This document shows, one piece after another, positions 1 to 9,656 of a DNA stretch of 64,000 nucleotides (position 1 is the first letter of the stretch; every line of letters begins with the position of its first letter). The stretch is from Glaciimonas sp. PAMC28666. Lineage in GTDB: Bacteria > Pseudomonadota > Gammaproteobacteria > Burkholderiales > Burkholderiaceae_D. The notes below the pieces were generated by a model. That model did no database searches and was not told the origin of the DNA. It saw only the letters and a list, made by a program, of their open reading frames with translations. A program made the translations under genes and the position numbers. The stretch is taken from contig NZ_CP070304.1 of the NCBI RefSeq assembly GCF_016917355.1, positions 1-64,000 on the forward strand, read 5' to 3'.

Positions 1-675
1 AGTTAAGTCGAGCGCGCCAGCCTTCGATATCGACGCCGCTTGCGGCGCATATAAACGATATCCCCTTTCGGCTTTGCTGATATTGCCGGTGCTTAACGAT
101 ACCGTTTCTTGAAGTGCCAACGCAAGCGCAAATAGATTGCCCGCCTTCCCCGATTTGAGTTCAAGCTCAATCTCGCTAATCGGAAGGCGGCTGGCCTTGT
201 CCCCGTGACCAGATTCAATTTCCCCCTGATCCAGAGCCAGCTCCACTTCATCTCCTTCGGGCAAGCGCAATAGCCAGATGTGGCGTTGGAAACGCGTGGT
301 AAATACCGGAATAAGTTGCTGATTTAATGCGGGCCGCTCCAATAATCTGGACCATTTTGAAGCCGGCTTTAACATTGTTTGAATGGCGGCCAGATCGGGT
401 GTCAGCGCACGCACTTCGGATTCCCATTCGTTACGCTGATGTAAGCCGCCTTCGACCTGACCGCCCGCTTTTAAAGTCTGAATCAATTTACCGCCAACTT
501 CTCGCACCCGAAGTCCAGCCCGGTGCTGCATTAAATAGCAATCCGGCGTATCAAAATAGGTGCTGACGAGCTGTTGTTGATAGGGTTTAGTAATCGCCAG
601 TGTCTTTAACAAAGGGTGACGCTTGAAAGCGCGCACCGCATCTGGCGCAATAAGTAGTTTTAACTCGATTTCCAT
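1..675 (-). CDS. CYTH-domain protein, probable inorganic triphosphatase (3' end outside window)
   Basis: The first 225 codons read open from an ATG at 675 to the window edge with no stop, so the gene is cut. The protein starts MEIELKL, the ExExK signature of the CYTH (CyaB/thiamine triphosphatase) tunnel fold that binds triphosphate through acidic and basic residues. The visible part ends with SKAERGYRLYAP, a typical end-of-CYTH stretch. Family members of this type (YgiF-like) hydrolyse inorganic triphosphate and usually carry a C-terminal CHAD domain, which would lie beyond the edge. The start is supported by a GAGG Shine-Dalgarno just upstream (about 682-687 on the plus strand as cctc). Domain call is firm; substrate is family inference. 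Confidence 0.85.
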   Translation of the reverse strand, partial: MEIELKLLIAPDAVRAFKRHPLLKTLAITKPYQQQLVSTYFDTPDCYLMQHRAGLRVREVGGKLIQTLKAGGQVEGGLHQRNEWESEVRALTPDLAAIQTMLKPASKWSRLLERPALNQQLIPVFTTRFQRHIWLLRLPEGDEVELALDQGEIESGHGDKASRLPISEIELELKSGKAGNLFALALALQETVSLSTGNISKAERGYRLYAPQAASISKAGALDLT

Positions 676-834
676 AACGACCTCGATTTTTGTGATGCTT
701 TAATGGTTAAAAGCCTATGAGGATTTTTGACGTTACGCTGAGACCTGCACAAGTTTCACTAAACAAAACGCATCACTTCGGAATAAAAAAAATACTAAAT
801 AAATGGCGCAACCACTTAAGCGAAGCATGCGGTG

Positions 835-869
835 ATGCGACTATGCGACTATGCGACTATGCGACTATG
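835..869. repeat. Tandem repeat, four copies of an 8-mer
   Basis: Four consecutive perfect copies of ATGCGACT (835, 843, 851, 859) followed by ATG, in the 222-bp gap between the CYTH gene and cbpM. The gap otherwise holds no convincing gene. One of several short-period repeats in this window. Confidence 0.95.
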
Positions 870-897
870 GTTGCACTCACCAGCCGCAGAGAAGTAT

Positions 898-1215
898 TTA
901 TTGCGGCAGCTTCGCTTGTGCGTTGGTCAGCTGTGCTTCAAGTTCACGAATTCGCCTTAACAGGTTGAGCGCGACCGCCAATCCGTGCGTATCAAGCTCA
1001 AAATCATCTCTCAGACGCCGTGCCGTTCGGGCGATCACAATGTAATGGGTCTGATATAGATCGTTTTCCGCGTCAACGCTGGTGGGCGCAATCTCCCCCA
1101 TTTCAACCAGATCCTGAAGTTCGGCCTGTGTCAATCCGGAATACGCTGCCAATTGCTCCAGCGAGCATAGCCCGGCATCATTGAGCCACACCGCTTCCAC
1201 TATATGAGTACGCAC
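898..1215 (-). CDS. cbpM: CbpM, modulator of the co-chaperone CbpA
   Basis: A 105-residue MerR-like helix-turn-helix protein (LCSLEQLAAYSGL in the N-terminal third) with a coiled-coil-prone C-terminus (LRRIRELEAQLTNAQ). Known CbpM binds the J-domain of CbpA and inhibits both its DnaK-stimulating and DNA-binding activity. It follows cbpA by two bases. The start is a GTG; its AGGAGG Shine-Dalgarno is formed by the last two glycine codons of cbpA, so translation of the two is probably coupled. Length and context match the family. Confidence 0.92.
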   Translation of the reverse strand: MRTHIVEAVWLNDAGLCSLEQLAAYSGLTQAELQDLVEMGEIAPTSVDAENDLYQTHYIVIARTARRLRDDFELDTHGLAVALNLLRRIRELEAQLTNAQAKLPQ

Positions 1216-1217
1216 GA

Positions 1218-2159
1218 CTAACCTCCTGGTTGGAAATGTGCCCGGGGATTAAAACTGGATTCGGCAGCAAGCTGGGCAAACAAGGCTTTTTCAGCCGGTG
1301 ACGCGGACTTCGGCACTTCGATCCTGACAACTGCAAACAGATTGCCATTTTCTCCGTTGGCGGAAGGGAGTCCCCGCCGTGCCAGGCGAAATTGTCGGTT
1401 TGCCGCGGTCGCGGGGGGCACGGTCAACTCGACTGTCCCACCAAGAGTGGGAACCTGCACGCTCGCACCCAATACCGCTTCCCACGGGGTCAACGGCAGG
1501 TCAATATAAAGGTCCTTTTCGCTAACCCTGTAAAACGGATGAGGAATTAACACCATGCTCACATAAAGGTCGCCGTTTTTACCGCCATTGCTGCCTTGAC
1601 CGCCCTTACCCGGCAAACGCAAGCGCTGGCCATCTTCGGCTCCTTTTGGGACTTTTACACGGAAGGTGCGAGGAACGCGATGATTCAAACCTTGTTGATC
1701 GTATTCCGGCAAATTCAAGTTCACGTCGATTTCACCACCGGCATAAATCTGCTCAAGCGTGATCGGTGCCTTGACTTCATAATCCTGACCGTGCGAAGGG
1801 CGACGTTGATGCGGTTGGCCGCCAGCATGGCGGGACGCGGCAAAGGCTGCCAAAATGTCGGCCATATCGACGTCACCGAACCCGGCATCCGAGTCGTTAA
1901 ACGTTTGCTGCCAATCCTGAGGAGGCTGGACGTTTTCACCTTGCTGATGGCGACCCAGAGCGTTATAAGCGTCGCGCTTCTCCTGGTCTTTCAGGGTTGC
2001 ATAAGCTTCCGCAACTTCTTTAAACTTTTCCTCACCGTCCGGATCCTTCGATACGTCGGGGTGATATTTATGTGCCAGTTTACGGTACGCCTGTTTTATT
2101 TCGGCGGCGGTGGCATCTCTTTCAACACCGAGGGCGCTGTAATAGTCTTTGAATTTCAT
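1218..2159 (-). CDS. cbpA: CbpA, DnaJ-class curved-DNA-binding co-chaperone
   Basis: The 313-residue protein has an N-terminal J-domain with the DnaK-stimulating HPD motif at residues 33-35, a Gly/Gln-rich linker near 70-120, and a two-part C-terminal substrate-binding region (about 125-300). There are no CxxCxGxG repeats, which separates it from DnaJ proper and fits CbpA. It works as a DnaK/Hsp70 partner and binds curved DNA in the nucleoid. It is first in a two-gene unit with cbpM and divergent from the cardiolipin synthase gene across about 205 bp. Confidence 0.95.
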   Translation of the reverse strand: MKFKDYYSALGVERDATAAEIKQAYRKLAHKYHPDVSKDPDGEEKFKEVAEAYATLKDQEKRDAYNALGRHQQGENVQPPQDWQQTFNDSDAGFGDVDMADILAAFAASRHAGGQPHQRRPSHGQDYEVKAPITLEQIYAGGEIDVNLNLPEYDQQGLNHRVPRTFRVKVPKGAEDGQRLRLPGKGGQGSNGGKNGDLYVSMVLIPHPFYRVSEKDLYIDLPLTPWEAVLGASVQVPTLGGTVELTVPPATAANRQFRLARRGLPSANGENGNLFAVVRIEVPKSASPAEKALFAQLAAESSFNPRAHFQPGG

Positions 2160-2364
2160 ATTCGTCCAGAATAAAATTTTTCGACGGACAGGCTTATTTA
2201 GAACTTGCTTCAGGCCTTAATCTTACTGTATACGAGGAGTGGCTGTCTGCAGCAGTGTTGGAAAAGCTTCCAAAAGTTTTCTGTAACACTTAAGCTGAAA
2301 CGTTGAATTAACCACCCAGCGTTACATTTAAATGATCTTTCTACAAAATTCGGAGAAAACCTGA

Positions 2365-3786
2365 ATGCATTATGTGCCGCTTGGCCTGATTTCCGCCGCC
2401 GTCCTTCTTTTACATATCGCCGGTATACTAGCTGCCGCACACGCCTTGATGCACACCCGCACCTCACAAGGCGCGGTGGCCTGGGTCATCGGTTTGGTCC
2501 TCCTGCCCTACTTCACCCTGTTGCCTTATGTATTTCTAGGCAGCAAACATTTTACCGGATATGTTGAGTTACACCACTCGCGCGGCGCCCGCAGACGCAA
2601 GTTGGACGACCCCACTCAACGGGGTCTGGTAACGCAATATCCGCCCGATACCGATGCGCAGCGTTATAGCGCCATCAGCGCCATGCTCGGCATACCCTTC
2701 CTCGGCGGACATCGGTTGCGCTTGCTGATTGATGGGGAGGCGACGTTTTCCGCAATTTTTGCGGCTATCGCTGCCGCAGAGTATTACGTTCTGGTGCAAT
2801 TTTTTATCATTAAGGATGATGAACTGGGCCACCGCCTGCAGAGGGCGCTGCTTGAACGCGCCGCCGCGGGCGTGAGTGTCTATCTCCTTTACGACGGCGT
2901 CGGAAGCCATGACTTGCCGGCCAGCTATGCGAACACTTTACGGACCGCAGGCGTCCAGGTGCATCCGTTTGCGACGCGACGCTGGCGCAATCGGTTCCAG
3001 TTAAATTTTCGAAACCATCGAAAAATAGTCGTTGTCGACGGCTGGCGCGGTTTCGTCGGTGGGCTTAATGTCGGCGAGGAATACCTCGGACGCAAACCGC
3101 CGCTCTCACCATGGCGCGACACCCATATGGAATTGCAGGGGCCGGCGGTTAACGATTTACAACTGGCGTTTGACGAAAACTGGCATTGGATTACCGGCCA
3201 TCAACTGACGCTGTTGCCGCCACGACCCGCCGACGGGCCAGCCACCAGTTTGATCGCCGCCACCGGACCTGCGGATGCGCAAGAGACCTGTTCGCTATTC
3301 TTTGTTCAGTTAATTCATGCTGCGCGCAAGCGCATCTGGCTGACCACGCCGTATCTGGTGCCGGATCAGGCGCTGGTCGCGGCGTTACAACTGGCGGTCT
3401 TTCGCGGCGTCGATGTTCGTATTCTGCTGCCTTCACGACCGGATCACCGAACCGTGTTCCTGGCATCCTCGCTATATGCGCACGAAGCGGTGCGCGCTGG
3501 CGTGCGCGTGTTTCGCTATCAGCCTGGATTCACCCACCAAAAGGTAATGTTAATTGACGACAATACAACCGCCATCGGCAGTATGAATCTGGATAACCGT
3601 TCGCTACTGCTGAATTTTGAAGTCGCCGCACTGAATATCGATACTGCATTTGCCAGCGAAGTCGAAACGATGCTACGTGCCGATTTTGCGCAAGCCAAAG
3701 AAATTGGCGCAAAGGAATATGCACACGTCCCTTATTTGCAACGCGTGGCGATGCACGTCGCCCGTTTGTTGGGTCCCGTACTTTAA
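2365..3786 (+). CDS. cls: Cardiolipin synthase (phospholipase D family)
   Basis: This 473-residue membrane enzyme begins with two hydrophobic segments (about 5-25 and 35-58). It has two phospholipase-D HKD sites: HRKIVVVDG near residue 219 and HQKVMLIDD near residue 391, each followed by the usual G(S/G)xN segment (GGLNVG; GSMNLDNRS). Bacterial Cls enzymes condense two phosphatidylglycerols to cardiolipin and glycerol at the inner membrane. A GGAG Shine-Dalgarno sits about 9 bases before the ATG. Both catalytic sites are intact and the length is usual. Which Cls subtype (ClsA or ClsB/C) was not settled; the N-terminal membrane segments favour ClsA. Confidence 0.93.
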   Translation: MHYVPLGLISAAVLLLHIAGILAAAHALMHTRTSQGAVAWVIGLVLLPYFTLLPYVFLGSKHFTGYVELHHSRGARRRKLDDPTQRGLVTQYPPDTDAQRYSAISAMLGIPFLGGHRLRLLIDGEATFSAIFAAIAAAEYYVLVQFFIIKDDELGHRLQRALLERAAAGVSVYLLYDGVGSHDLPASYANTLRTAGVQVHPFATRRWRNRFQLNFRNHRKIVVVDGWRGFVGGLNVGEEYLGRKPPLSPWRDTHMELQGPAVNDLQLAFDENWHWITGHQLTLLPPRPADGPATSLIAATGPADAQETCSLFFVQLIHAARKRIWLTTPYLVPDQALVAALQLAVFRGVDVRILLPSRPDHRTVFLASSLYAHEAVRAGVRVFRYQPGFTHQKVMLIDDNTTAIGSMNLDNRSLLLNFEVAALNIDTAFASEVETMLRADFAQAKEIGAKEYAHVPYLQRVAMHVARLLGPVL

Positions 3787-3850
3787 CTGCATATGCGCGG
3801 GTGGCCAAACTTGTACGTGCTATGACGTTACCCGGGCATCAATAATAGTT

Positions 3851-6800
3851 TCACAGCGAGGCTGGCGCACTATCCACTCGCAGGAGAGGTGCCACGTCCA
3901 ATGCATTTAGCGCCGCCCCTCTTAACTCCGTGAGTTTTTTGTTCAGCACCTTTTCCAGCTTCACCATTTCCCTTTCGGCGTCGGTCCACCAATCGGTCGA
4001 CCAGATACGGTGTAATGTCCATCCCAGGCCCTCCAGCACCAATTGTCGCAAGCGATCACGATCCCGGGCAGTAGGTAGTGAGTGATAGGTAGCACCGTCG
4101 CACTCAACGCCTAGCAAAAATACCCCAGGATGATCCGGATGAACGACGCCAATATCCAGTCGATATCCCGAACAACCTACTTGCGGATGCACACTCCAGC
4201 CGCGGTCTCGCAAGGCACGGATCACTTCCACTTCAAATGGACTATCCGGTTCGCGTCCGGTAGGGATAGATTGTTCTACCAGCGCACGCGCACCTTTCTG
4301 TGCGAACTCCAGATAATTTTTCAGGTCGATGACGCCGGTCGAACGGGTGCGGGCCAGGTCGATGTCTTCAGGCCGGATTGAACTGTAAATTGTCACTCCC
4401 ACTCTTGCGCGGGTGATCGCAACGTTAAGGCGACGATGGCCGCCCTCTTTATTGAGTGGCCCAAAGTTCATCGGCATGCGACCTGCTGCATCTTTTCCAT
4501 AGGCGATGGAGAATAAAATCAGATCGCGCTCATCGCCTTGAACATTCTCCAGATTTTTAATAAAAAGTTTTTCCGGACCATGCTCAGCGATATGCTGTTC
4601 CAGCACTGGCGTTTTGCGCAGCTCTTCATCTAGCAAGGTTTCGATCAGGCGACGCTGCGTCTGGTTGAAGGTCACCACACCCATGGTTAAATGACGCCGC
4701 TTTTCGTCGAGAAAGTGTTCAACGATAGCGGCAACGATGGCATCCGCTTCAGCCCGGTTAGTGCGACTGCCGCCGCGATCATAAACTCCGGCAACCAGCT
4801 TCAGACGCACCGCCTGATCTTGCGTGACCGGCGATGGGAAAGTAATCAGGCGCGAATCATAATAACGATGGTTCGAGAACGTAATCAGGCTCTCGTGACG
4901 ACTTCGATAGTGCCAATCCAATCTGAGAGTCGGCATACCCGCGCCCAGACATTCATCCAGAATACTTTCGAGGTCATGAACAACCGTATCTTCACCGTCT
5001 GCGGCAGACTGATCTTCATCATCATCGGCACGCGCAAAAAAACTTGTCGGAGGAAGTTGTTTCGGATCACCGACCACAACCAATTGTTTACCGCGCGCAA
5101 TGGCACCAACCGCGTCCCACACCAAAATTTGAGATGCTTCATCAAACACGACTAAATCAAAACTGGTATGCGCCGCATCCAGATATTGCGCCACCGACAA
5201 AGGCGACATGAGCAAACAAGGCTTCAACTTTGGCAATAAAGTGGGAATGCCACGTACCAGTTTGCGTACTGGCAAATGCGCTTTTTGCTTCGCCAGCTCA
5301 CGCAGCACCAAGCCCATTTCTGCATCCGGCTTCTGATTCGCCTCCACCTGCGGCACCTTACCCGCCAACACTGCATGCAGGTATTGCTCCGTCAATTGCT
5401 GAAAACGGGCATCGGTTGCCCGAAACTCTCTAATTTTACGGTCATGATCGGCGCTGGAAAAATGTCGTAAAACGGGCTCCTGATCAGTAATAATTTTGAG
5501 CCACCAGACCTGGTAGGAATACTCCACATAATCAGTCAGGTCCGACAGCGCGACGCGGTTCTGCTCGATCGCCTGAACGATACCTGAAATACCCGCATCC
5601 ACCGCTTGCTTGCGCAGTCCGCGCCACTTACACCAACTCCGCAAACCACGCTGTTGGGTTCGCCATCTGGCCAGAACGGTACGCACCCGAGTCGGCAACC
5701 CCGCCGCGGTGTTCACTCCCGCAAGATCGCGTTCGGCGCCGGAGCACTTGCTCACCAATGCCAGCTTAAGTGTGAATTCACGTAACCCATTTTTGAAGGC
5801 AATCAGAGGCAAAGTTAACGCACCATGCGGCCCCAGATCGGTGCGCGACTGACGCATCAGTTGGTGCAGTCGCTCCGCTACCTTGGTGACCGTCGCGCTA
5901 TCGGAGATGGTTGCCAGACGTGCCAGAACCCGCTCACATTGTTGCACCCATTGCTCGTAACGCGCGACCGTTGTCCAATCGGTTTGCGACCCTTTATAAT
6001 CCGATCCCAGCCATTCTGTGGCTTGCACCTCGGACAAGCGCAACTCCCTGTCTTCCTGATTCAAGCCACGCAACGCATCCAGCACGGTGGCAATGATAGC
6101 GGGAGACGGTGGTGTTTGTTGATGTGTGTATGGCGTCAGACGCGCCATTAAACCGCGTGATGCAAACCAGCTTTTCGGCCACCATGTCTGAGATGCAATG
6201 CGCCACAGTTCTGTCAATTGCGCGCCGTCAGCCTCGGCAATGTCGGCCTTAAAACCTAACGATGCCAATTGATGCGCAAGCAATTGCCGACGTTCGCCGT
6301 GCTGACGTAAATTGTGTAGTGCCCCGCGCGTGGCTGGGTCATCGTCAAGAATAACCATCCCGGACGGCATTTGGGGAACCTGCAGCAACACGTCAGCCAA
6401 ATCATCAAACACTTCCAGCAGCGCCAGCGATGGCGCGCCGGTTTCAATGGCCAGGATGGGTTCGAGCGCCAGGGTAGCCGTCTGCAGCTGTTCAGCGGCG
6501 TGATCCAGTTCTGCCATTCCGCTCAGTAATTGCTCTTCCCAGGCGTTCGACCAGTCGCTATGGCGAACCAGCTGCAAGGGATGCAGTTGAAGAGGCCCAA
6601 GCTCCTCCCCAACTACCTGAATGGTGCGCACCAGTTCGCGCAAGCTGTCGAGACTGGCGCGATCATGCGTATCGGGATCGGTCCATGGCATCGCCGCAGC
6701 GGTCCAGCGCTGCTGATGCAATATCGCGCTATCGGTAGCACCGCGTACGGTCAGGCCATTTGGGTAAGTCCGATGTAGCGCCTGCACCAGAGCGTTCAGA

Positions 6801-9226
6801 TCCGTGCGTAACAGCGCCAATCGATCGGCTTCGCGTTGCCACTCGCCCTCGGGCAAACGCTGCGATACATTCAAGGCAGTACGAAGCTGATCCAATACCT
6901 CCGACTTTTTGGCTTTGGCCGAATGTAACTGCAGGCAAAACGGACCGAGACCAATCGCGTTCAGACGCCGTTGTACCACGTCCAGCGCGGCCATTTTTTC
7001 TGAGACAAAAAGGACAGTTTTTCCTTGCCCTAAAAAATGCGCAATCAGATTGGTGATCGTCTGAGATTTACCTGTTCCCGGCGGCCCTTCAAGTGCAAAA
7101 TCATGTCCGGCACCTGCACGACTGACGGCATTTAGCTGGGATGAGTCGGCCAATAACGGGGTGAGCAAGCTATCAGGAGCATGCCGCTGATCCATGTCAT
7201 CGCGCACCCCAATGTCTTCCCCGCGACGCATCGATTCGGTCGGTTTCTCGATCAAATGATTGACGACGCGGTTTAGTCGAAGCTGCTCGCTGCGATCCTG
7301 CAAATCTTTCCACATTAAATATTTGGTGAATGAAAAAATGCCCAGATAAACGTCTTCCAACACTTCCCAGCGTGGCACGTGATTGATCGCCAGCCGCAAA
7401 ATTTGCCAAATCTTTGCCACGTCGACGCCATTCCCATCCATTGGCAGCGGATCTAATCCTTTGATCGTCAGCTGAAATCTTTCGCGCAGCAACTGAATCA
7501 GGGTTGGGTTAACGATCGCTTCATCATCGTGACGTTTAATTGAATAACCGGCCCGCACCGATTGCCGTGTCAGAGTCACCGGTACCAGCAATATCGGCGC
7601 GAGCAAGGTCTTCTCGGCGCGCTCATCTTCGGTCCAACGCAGAAACCCCAGCGCCAGATAGAGCGTGTTGGCGCCGCCCTCCTCCAGCCCGAGCCGCGCA
7701 GCGCTATATATTTCGTATAAGTGTGCGTCCAGTTTTTTGGCATCGACGGTCGCCATCAACTCGCGCATTTCCAGTGCTTGCAAGGCGGCCGCGACCAAGG
7801 GGTCTTCCCCATTGCGACGCATGGCGATTGCTGAGACGCGAGGATCGTCTGGATTGATGGCATCCATGAGCAGCGGCTGAGGTCGAAATTTCCATTCTTT
7901 GCCATCCGACAATTCATCTTCAAGATGACTCGGATCGGGAACGCACAACGGCAGCATGACCTTGGTCGGCTTGAAATTAATGAGGCGATTACGCAGCGTT
8001 AAATCCAGCAGCTTGGATTTCCAGCGTGCCAGACGCCCTTCAGCGGATTCTACGGGAGCCTCATCGTCGATCATCGACTGTGCGCTATCCAGTGGCGGTA
8101 ACTGCGGCGGCGGTTCAATGCGAGGTTCGTCGTCCGCTTCAGGGGCTTCATCCCTCTCGGTCGCTGGCGTGCGGGACGGCAGCGGCCGAATTTGTTCCAT
8201 TCGTGCGCGTTTTATATCGATCGCAAAAAGAAAGGCATCTTCATCGTGAAGCTGTTCGTGACCATTTTCACAAGCTAGCCTCAGCGTCGTGAGTGGTCGG
8301 TGGGTCAGCAAGGTGGTCTCAACGATCAGCAGCTCACCACTGGCTACGCGCTTGCGGACCGCCTGGGCGTCGTCGAATACCGCACTTGGCAAGGTCGTGT
8401 TGATTAACCAGCATCCGACCAACGCGTGGTCTTTTTTGATGATGACCAAGGGATTTAAGCCTGCCTGCTCCATGCAGGACACCAGCAACATGGAGGAATC
8501 AAGACAAGTCACCAGACCGCTGCTGAGAATACGATCCGGCGTGCGTATCTTTTGACCATCGTGGCCAAACGATGCCGCTGGATTGATGTAGTTCAGCTTG
8601 AGCGCACCTACGACACTATAAATAGCCGAGAGTTGCGCCCAGATATCGTCCCGGTTTTTGGATTGATAACCGTTCATGCTTTGGCCTGCACCGGCTTTCT
8701 GCAACAGCTCGCCACACTGGGACATCAGGCGATCAATGACAGGATGATTGGGTAACGAAAATGCGGCCAACAATTCGGGCAAGGCGCGGGTTCCGGCCCA
8801 CTGGTCATAGGCGAGGACATCGACCGCATGCTCCGCAATCGCAACCTGCTGATCATTCGCCATCACCTGAAAGATAATCCGACCGCGCTCGGCCTCATTC
8901 AAGCCAGCCAGATAACGATGCGCAATTTTAAGATCAAGGGATTCAACGCGGCGGTTCTGATGAGCATCAAGTTGGGCGAACCGTAACCGAATCGGATCGG
9001 CAAACGCCGGTTCGCAGCGGATCACAATCTCGACATCAAGCAGTGGCGCGTCACTATTATTGAGGACCGCCAGACTGCGTATCAACGGGATATTATTTTG
9101 GTAAGACGCATAGTTCACGGTGGCGTCGACCTGCGCGCTGATCGTGATATCTGCAGGCAGCGTTTGTGACGATCCGTTTGGATGCAACTCTGGCAACTGT
9201 GATTTTGATGGTGACTTCTCCGACAC
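3851..9226 (-). CDS. DUF4011 / superfamily 1 helicase / Vsr-like nuclease fusion, candidate antiphage protein
   Basis: The 1791-residue cytoplasmic protein has, in order: an N-terminal beta-rich region; a transglutaminase-like stretch near 235-270 (VTCLDSSMLLVSC, then DHALVG) with a conserved-looking Cys/His pair; a DUF4011 signature near 395 (KLLDLTLRNRLINF); a Walker A motif near 715 (GPPGTGKSQT); a long insertion; Walker B near 1360 (VVFDEASQI); SF1 motifs up to NVAITRAR; and a C-terminal PD-(D/E)xK nuclease of the Vsr/MTES_1575 kind (LDIGVV near 1690, VECDGATYH near 1708). All key motifs look intact. DUF4011-helicase-Vsr single proteins have been reported as phage defence (Hhe-like, from memory). 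No methylase or other defence gene adjoins it. Confidence 0.85.
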   Translation of the reverse strand: MSEKSPSKSQLPELHPNGSSQTLPADITISAQVDATVNYASYQNNIPLIRSLAVLNNSDAPLLDVEIVIRCEPAFADPIRLRFAQLDAHQNRRVESLDLKIAHRYLAGLNEAERGRIIFQVMANDQQVAIAEHAVDVLAYDQWAGTRALPELLAAFSLPNHPVIDRLMSQCGELLQKAGAGQSMNGYQSKNRDDIWAQLSAIYSVVGALKLNYINPAASFGHDGQKIRTPDRILSSGLVTCLDSSMLLVSCMEQAGLNPLVIIKKDHALVGCWLINTTLPSAVFDDAQAVRKRVASGELLIVETTLLTHRPLTTLRLACENGHEQLHDEDAFLFAIDIKRARMEQIRPLPSRTPATERDEAPEADDEPRIEPPPQLPPLDSAQSMIDDEAPVESAEGRLARWKSKLLDLTLRNRLINFKPTKVMLPLCVPDPSHLEDELSDGKEWKFRPQPLLMDAINPDDPRVSAIAMRRNGEDPLVAAALQALEMRELMATVDAKKLDAHLYEIYSAARLGLEEGGANTLYLALGFLRWTEDERAEKTLLAPILLVPVTLTRQSVRAGYSIKRHDDEAIVNPTLIQLLRERFQLTIKGLDPLPMDGNGVDVAKIWQILRLAINHVPRWEVLEDVYLGIFSFTKYLMWKDLQDRSEQLRLNRVVNHLIEKPTESMRRGEDIGVRDDMDQRHAPDSLLTPLLADSSQLNAVSRAGAGHDFALEGPPGTGKSQTITNLIAHFLGQGKTVLFVSEKMAALDVVQRRLNAIGLGPFCLQLHSAKAKKSEVLDQLRTALNVSQRLPEGEWQREADRLALLRTDLNALVQALHRTYPNGLTVRGATDSAILHQQRWTAAAMPWTDPDTHDRASLDSLRELVRTIQVVGEELGPLQLHPLQLVRHSDWSNAWEEQLLSGMAELDHAAEQLQTATLALEPILAIETGAPSLALLEVFDDLADVLLQVPQMPSGMVILDDDPATRGALHNLRQHGERRQLLAHQLASLGFKADIAEADGAQLTELWRIASQTWWPKSWFASRGLMARLTPYTHQQTPPSPAIIATVLDALRGLNQEDRELRLSEVQATEWLGSDYKGSQTDWTTVARYEQWVQQCERVLARLATISDSATVTKVAERLHQLMRQSRTDLGPHGALTLPLIAFKNGLREFTLKLALVSKCSGAERDLAGVNTAAGLPTRVRTVLARWRTQQRGLRSWCKWRGLRKQAVDAGISGIVQAIEQNRVALSDLTDYVEYSYQVWWLKIITDQEPVLRHFSSADHDRKIREFRATDARFQQLTEQYLHAVLAGKVPQVEANQKPDAEMGLVLRELAKQKAHLPVRKLVRGIPTLLPKLKPCLLMSPLSVAQYLDAAHTSFDLVVFDEASQILVWDAVGAIARGKQLVVVGDPKQLPPTSFFARADDDEDQSAADGEDTVVHDLESILDECLGAGMPTLRLDWHYRSRHESLITFSNHRYYDSRLITFPSPVTQDQAVRLKLVAGVYDRGGSRTNRAEADAIVAAIVEHFLDEKRRHLTMGVVTFNQTQRRLIETLLDEELRKTPVLEQHIAEHGPEKLFIKNLENVQGDERDLILFSIAYGKDAAGRMPMNFGPLNKEGGHRRLNVAITRARVGVTIYSSIRPEDIDLARTRSTGVIDLKNYLEFAQKGARALVEQSIPTGREPDSPFEVEVIRALRDRGWSVHPQVGCSGYRLDIGVVHPDHPGVFLLGVECDGATYHSLPTARDRDRLRQLVLEGLGWTLHRIWSTDWWTDAEREMVKLEKVLNKKLTELRGAALNALDVAPLLRVDSAPASL

Positions 9227-9381
9227 TGCGTCCTCTTCTTTTTATCATCCGGCGCGACGTTAAGCCGCCAAGTTCGACATCATACCAACCCGTATGCAAA
9301 ATTGCAGGTGCTATGGTGCGGATTTTGCCGGTTTAAATGCCTTTGCTTAGAGTGTGCGGAGTTCAGTCAGTTCGAAAAAAA

Positions 9382-9597
9382 TTAATGATGATGCGACCAG
9401 TCGCCAGTTGGCGAAGCCAGATACGAATCCACCGCTGCCTTTTGCCCGGTTGCGTGACGCTTCAACTCACCGCACTTGCAGATGCCCTGATACGGCTGAA
9501 TGTGCGAACAGGCCGATACCTTTTGTAAAAAGACCTGCACAGGTTTCGTGCATTTTTCGCATTTAAATGTCAGCGTTCGGGAGGGTTTGATAGCCAT
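9382..9597 (-). CDS. Small zinc-ribbon protein of unknown function
   Basis: A 71-residue basic protein with Cys at 13, 16, 30, 40 and 42 (KCEKC near the start, CKCG later), a pattern suited to a four-cysteine zinc ribbon. A histidine triplet ends the protein. It has no membrane segment. It lies between the helicase-nuclease and the methyltransferase, on the same strand. I believe similar short proteins occur in related Oxalobacteraceae, but this is recollection. Function unknown; a nucleic-acid or protein-binding role is possible. Confidence 0.65.
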   Translation of the reverse strand: MAIKPSRTLTFKCEKCTKPVQVFLQKVSACSHIQPYQGICKCGELKRHATGQKAAVDSYLASPTGDWSHHH

Positions 9598-9656
9598 TGG
9601 TTAAAGTTGCTTTCTGCCGTTGTGATTGTCGGCGATGTTTAAAGTGGGAATCTTGA

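Noticed and set aside
1596-2174. 192-codon frame antisense to cbpA, and similar long frames opposite purL, nadE, glnB and the cobT leader
   Set aside because: Shadows of well-supported genes on the other strand.
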